A stretch of 7,621 bases of DNA from an uncultured Lachnospiraceae bacterium (GTDB taxonomy: Bacteria; Bacillota_A; Clostridia; Lachnospirales; Lachnospiraceae): assembly GCA_902767195.1 (NCBI GenBank), contig CACXGS010000030.1:1-7621 (forward strand). Reading direction: 5' to 3'. Below the pieces are notes generated by a model, which was given only the letters and a program-made list of their open reading frames with translations, was not told where the DNA came from and ran no database searches. How positions within the stretch are numbered: the first letter of the stretch is position 1; each line of letters opens with the position of its first letter. Shown here piece after piece: positions 6,138 through 7,621 of the stretch. The position numbers were made by a program, and so were the translations under genes.

Positions 6138-7486
6138 TCTGTCCCTCCTCTCCGATCCAGCAGCTGCCGGCACTGATCAAAGAACTGCCGGACTCCCGCA
6201 TAGCCAAAAGGCTGTATATCCTCGCTCCAGGACAGGCCCGGGGCATCCGGATGATAGAAGGCCGCATCCTTGCCGATGACCAGAAGGTCTTCCCTGCCGC
6301 CAATATCATAGTAGAGCATCGTAGGCTCCAGATTGGAGTAAATTCTGGTATCCGGAGACCGATCCGCAATCTGGCGGATATAGACATAATCCTCTTTCAT
6401 GGGGTCTTTAAAAATCTCCGACACGGCAAAACCGTATTCCAGGAGAGCCAGAGCCAGTTCAAAAGCGTTGGCATTGCAGCCCTCCCCAATGGAAAAGACC
6501 GTATCCGGATACTGTTCCCGGAATGCCTTCATGGACTTCTCTGCCTGCTCGTAATATTCCTGGTCGTCAATGGTCTCCCCCAGAGCTGCTCCGAAAAGCA
6601 TATACTGATGACGGATCTTGTCAAGTCGGTAAAGACGAGCCAGCTCAATGGAGGGAATGGACAGATTCTTCTGCATATCTGACGCGGCCGCCCTTGCCTC
6701 CGGGTTCAGAACCAGGTTGAAATTCGCCTCCGCCATTTTCAGATATTCATTATAATCACGGCAGCGGGAGATTTCCCGAATCTTTTTTACACCCATGGAA
6801 TTCAGAATATCGTATATCTCACAATCATCCGTAAGGGGCGCAAAGAAACCGAGAATATTCACGGATGTGCTCCTCCTTTTCAGAGGCCGGAGCAAAGAGT
6901 AAATGGACTGTCTTACATGGACCATAGGAGGTCTTCTACCCTCTCTGGTCAAAGCGTACATGTAACAGGGAAGCACCGGCACCCCACATGTCTTCTCCGC
7001 CTTCCTGCACATCCTCTCCATATCCGTACCCAGCAGGGCATCCACACAGGTGATACAGATCATCACCACAGAAGGTCTGACACTGAGACTGTCACAGACT
7101 TCCCGGACAGCCTGGGGAATCTTCTTCAAATGACGGCCGGTTACAATATCTGTTTCATCCATCATCAGATAGAAAAAACGGTCGCTGTATCCACCCAGCT
7201 CACTTAAAATGCTGGTATTTCTCCCACAGCAGCCCGGGGCAACCAGAAGCATGACCGATCCCGGTATGGCCAGCCCGGCCCGCTTTACACCAAAGCCCTG
7301 GGCTCCGGGAGAATTAAAGGCCAGAGTCGCCGGGGAACTGTAGATCAGATGCTTCCCGGAGATCAGCTCCTCCGGAGTGTGGTCACTGCCCAGATCTGCC
7401 AGTTCCCGGGCGGTATAATATTGTGGAGAGCGGTCGCTGATACGATCATCCACCGCTACTTCAATGTTCTTCCTTATGTCACTCAT
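6134..7486 (-). CDS. Nitrogenase component 1-like protein, NifD/NifE-like subunit
   Basis: A 450-residue protein of the nitrogenase component-1 superfamily (oxidoreductase, PF00148-type). Family features seen: an N-terminal YSSPATLAFNSPGAQGFG stretch at 49-66; APGCCGRNTS at 83-92 (Cys86/Cys87), matching the HGPxGC cluster-ligand loop; ICITCVDALLGTD at 143-155 (Cys144/Cys147), matching the TTC-x(n)-GDD loop; GVPVLPCYMYA at 168-178, a typical interdomain strand; and a C-terminal Rossmann region (FSIGEGCNANAFELALALL at 331-349, EDLLVIGKDAAF at 399-410). The first NifD cluster cysteine appears absent, and the NifD cofactor histidine seems replaced near Leu418-Ser419-Trp420. It is therefore unlikely to be a true nitrogenase. 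AGGAGA at 7492-7497 supports the start. The stop overlaps the next start as ATGA, indicating a stoichiometric partner. It is the first complete gene of the apparent operon; a NifH-like reductase is not in view. Confidence 0.83.
   Translation of the reverse strand: MSDIRKNIEVAVDDRISDRSPQYYTARELADLGSDHTPEELISGKHLIYSSPATLAFNSPGAQGFGVKRAGLAIPGSVMLLVAPGCCGRNTSILSELGGYSDRFFYLMMDETDIVTGRHLKKIPQAVREVCDSLSVRPSVVMICITCVDALLGTDMERMCRKAEKTCGVPVLPCYMYALTREGRRPPMVHVRQSIYSLLRPLKRRSTSVNILGFFAPLTDDCEIYDILNSMGVKKIREISRCRDYNEYLKMAEANFNLVLNPEARAAASDMQKNLSIPSIELARLYRLDKIRHQYMLFGAALGETIDDQEYYEQAEKSMKAFREQYPDTVFSIGEGCNANAFELALALLEYGFAVSEIFKDPMKEDYVYIRQIADRSPDTRIYSNLEPTMLYYDIGGREDLLVIGKDAAFYHPDAPGLSWSEDIQPFGYAGVRQFFDQCRQLLDRRGGTE
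6144..6149 (-). promoter_or_regulatory. Ribosome binding site that decides the start of the second nitrogenase-like gene
   Basis: AGGAGG on the minus strand, six bases before the ATG at 6137, located inside the 3' end of the preceding gene. The alternative upstream in-frame ATG at 6173 would lie further inside the preceding coding region and give a 12-residue extension that looks unrelated to the family. Confidence 0.85.
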
Positions 7487-7621
7487 CGTTATCTCCTATA
7501 ATATTTCATATCTATCCTTAAGTATTCGGGGACGTTCGCTGCAGGGTTGACATGGAGCCTCTGATGATGCGGGTACACCAGCCCATGCGGCCATCCGGTC
7601 GGGGACCGGGCTGGCGCCTGG
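7487..7621 (-). other. Upstream region of the operon; GC-rich leader or tail of an unseen gene
   Basis: These 135 bases precede the first gene. The 25 bases next to the start codon are AT-rich and contain the ribosome binding site; the distal part is GC-rich with nested dyads. On the minus strand all three frames stay open from the window edge until near the start codon: one stops with TAG at 7498-7496, one with TAA overlapping the ribosome-binding region, one earlier with TAA. I cannot tell whether an upstream gene ends here, which would put it a few bases from the ATG and in the same operon, or whether this is a non-coding leader. None of the short translations is recognisable. I found no convincing -35/-10 pair on the minus strand. 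Confidence 0.4.
7578..7614. repeat. Nested inverted repeat (possible RNA hairpin) upstream of the operon
   Basis: CCAGCCC at 7578-7584 is the exact reverse complement of GGGCTGG at 7608-7614. Inside it CCGGTC at 7595-7600 pairs with GACCGG at 7604-7609 around a three-base loop. The two stems share bases at 7608-7609, so they are partly alternative. A GGCGCC palindrome at 7613-7618 adjoins. No U-tract follows on either strand, so it is not a standard intrinsic terminator. It could be a structured leader element, an operator, or chance pairing in GC-rich DNA. I could not match it to a riboswitch class that I know. Confidence 0.45.

Noticed and set aside
6138..6173. A 12-codon N-terminal extension of the shorter nitrogenase-like protein
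   Set aside because: It lies inside the preceding coding region; the internal ATG at 6137 has a much better ribosome binding site and an ATGA overlap.
6134..7486. True nitrogenase NifDK for the two component-1-like genes
   Set aside because: Both proteins are short, lack some P-cluster cysteines and apparently the cofactor histidine, and no nifH, nifB, nifE or nifN is nearby.
7547..7552. TTGACA on the plus strand as a -35 box of a divergent promoter
   Set aside because: No acceptable -10 box follows at 16-18 bases, and no plus-strand gene is visible before the window ends.

Overview
The window is about 7.6 kb of moderately GC-rich DNA (low-to-mid 50s % by eye). It is almost fully occupied by seven genes, all on the minus strand, so transcription runs from the right edge to the left edge. 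Strong AGGAGG-type ribosome binding sites, frequent ATGA start/stop overlaps and the kind of proteins present suggest an anaerobic Firmicute of the Clostridia (Lachnospiraceae-like). That assignment is an inference, because no rRNA or other taxonomic marker is present.

In order of transcription: two nitrogenase-superfamily component-1-like subunits, a larger NifD/E-like protein (7486 to 6134) and a shorter NifK/N-like protein (6137 to 4938); hypF (4941 to 2608); hypC (2570 to 2361); hypD (2364 to 1303); hypE (1306 to 296); and a small protein of the TM1266 family (250 to 2), named in databases as a putative iron-only hydrogenase system regulator. Four of the six junctions are ATGA overlaps: nitrogenase-like 1/2, nitrogenase-like 2/hypF, hypC/hypD and hypD/hypE. 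The other two gaps are only 37 and 45 bp, and I see no terminator in them. The set therefore looks like one operon. The 135 bases at the right edge hold a GC-rich inverted repeat and no gene I can identify.

HypF, HypE, HypC and HypD together are the complete known machinery for making the Fe(CN)2CO group. HypF activates carbamoyl phosphate and loads HypE, HypE makes the thiocyanate, and HypC-HypD is the iron scaffold. All four carry their diagnostic residues and look functional. The window has no [NiFe]-hydrogenase subunit, no HypA or HypB for nickel, and no maturation protease. In the place of a hydrogenase are two divergent nitrogenase-like subunits, translationally coupled to hypF. They keep only some of the cysteines that hold the nitrogenase P-cluster, and by eye they lack the FeMo-cofactor histidine.

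The most interesting reading is an uncharacterised redox system in which a nitrogenase-like complex and the Fe(CN)2CO pathway work together, for example to make, modify or use an iron-cyanide/carbonyl cofactor without nickel. The sequence shows the linkage directly; the function is a hypothesis. A NifH-like ATP-dependent reductase would be expected, but it is not in this window.
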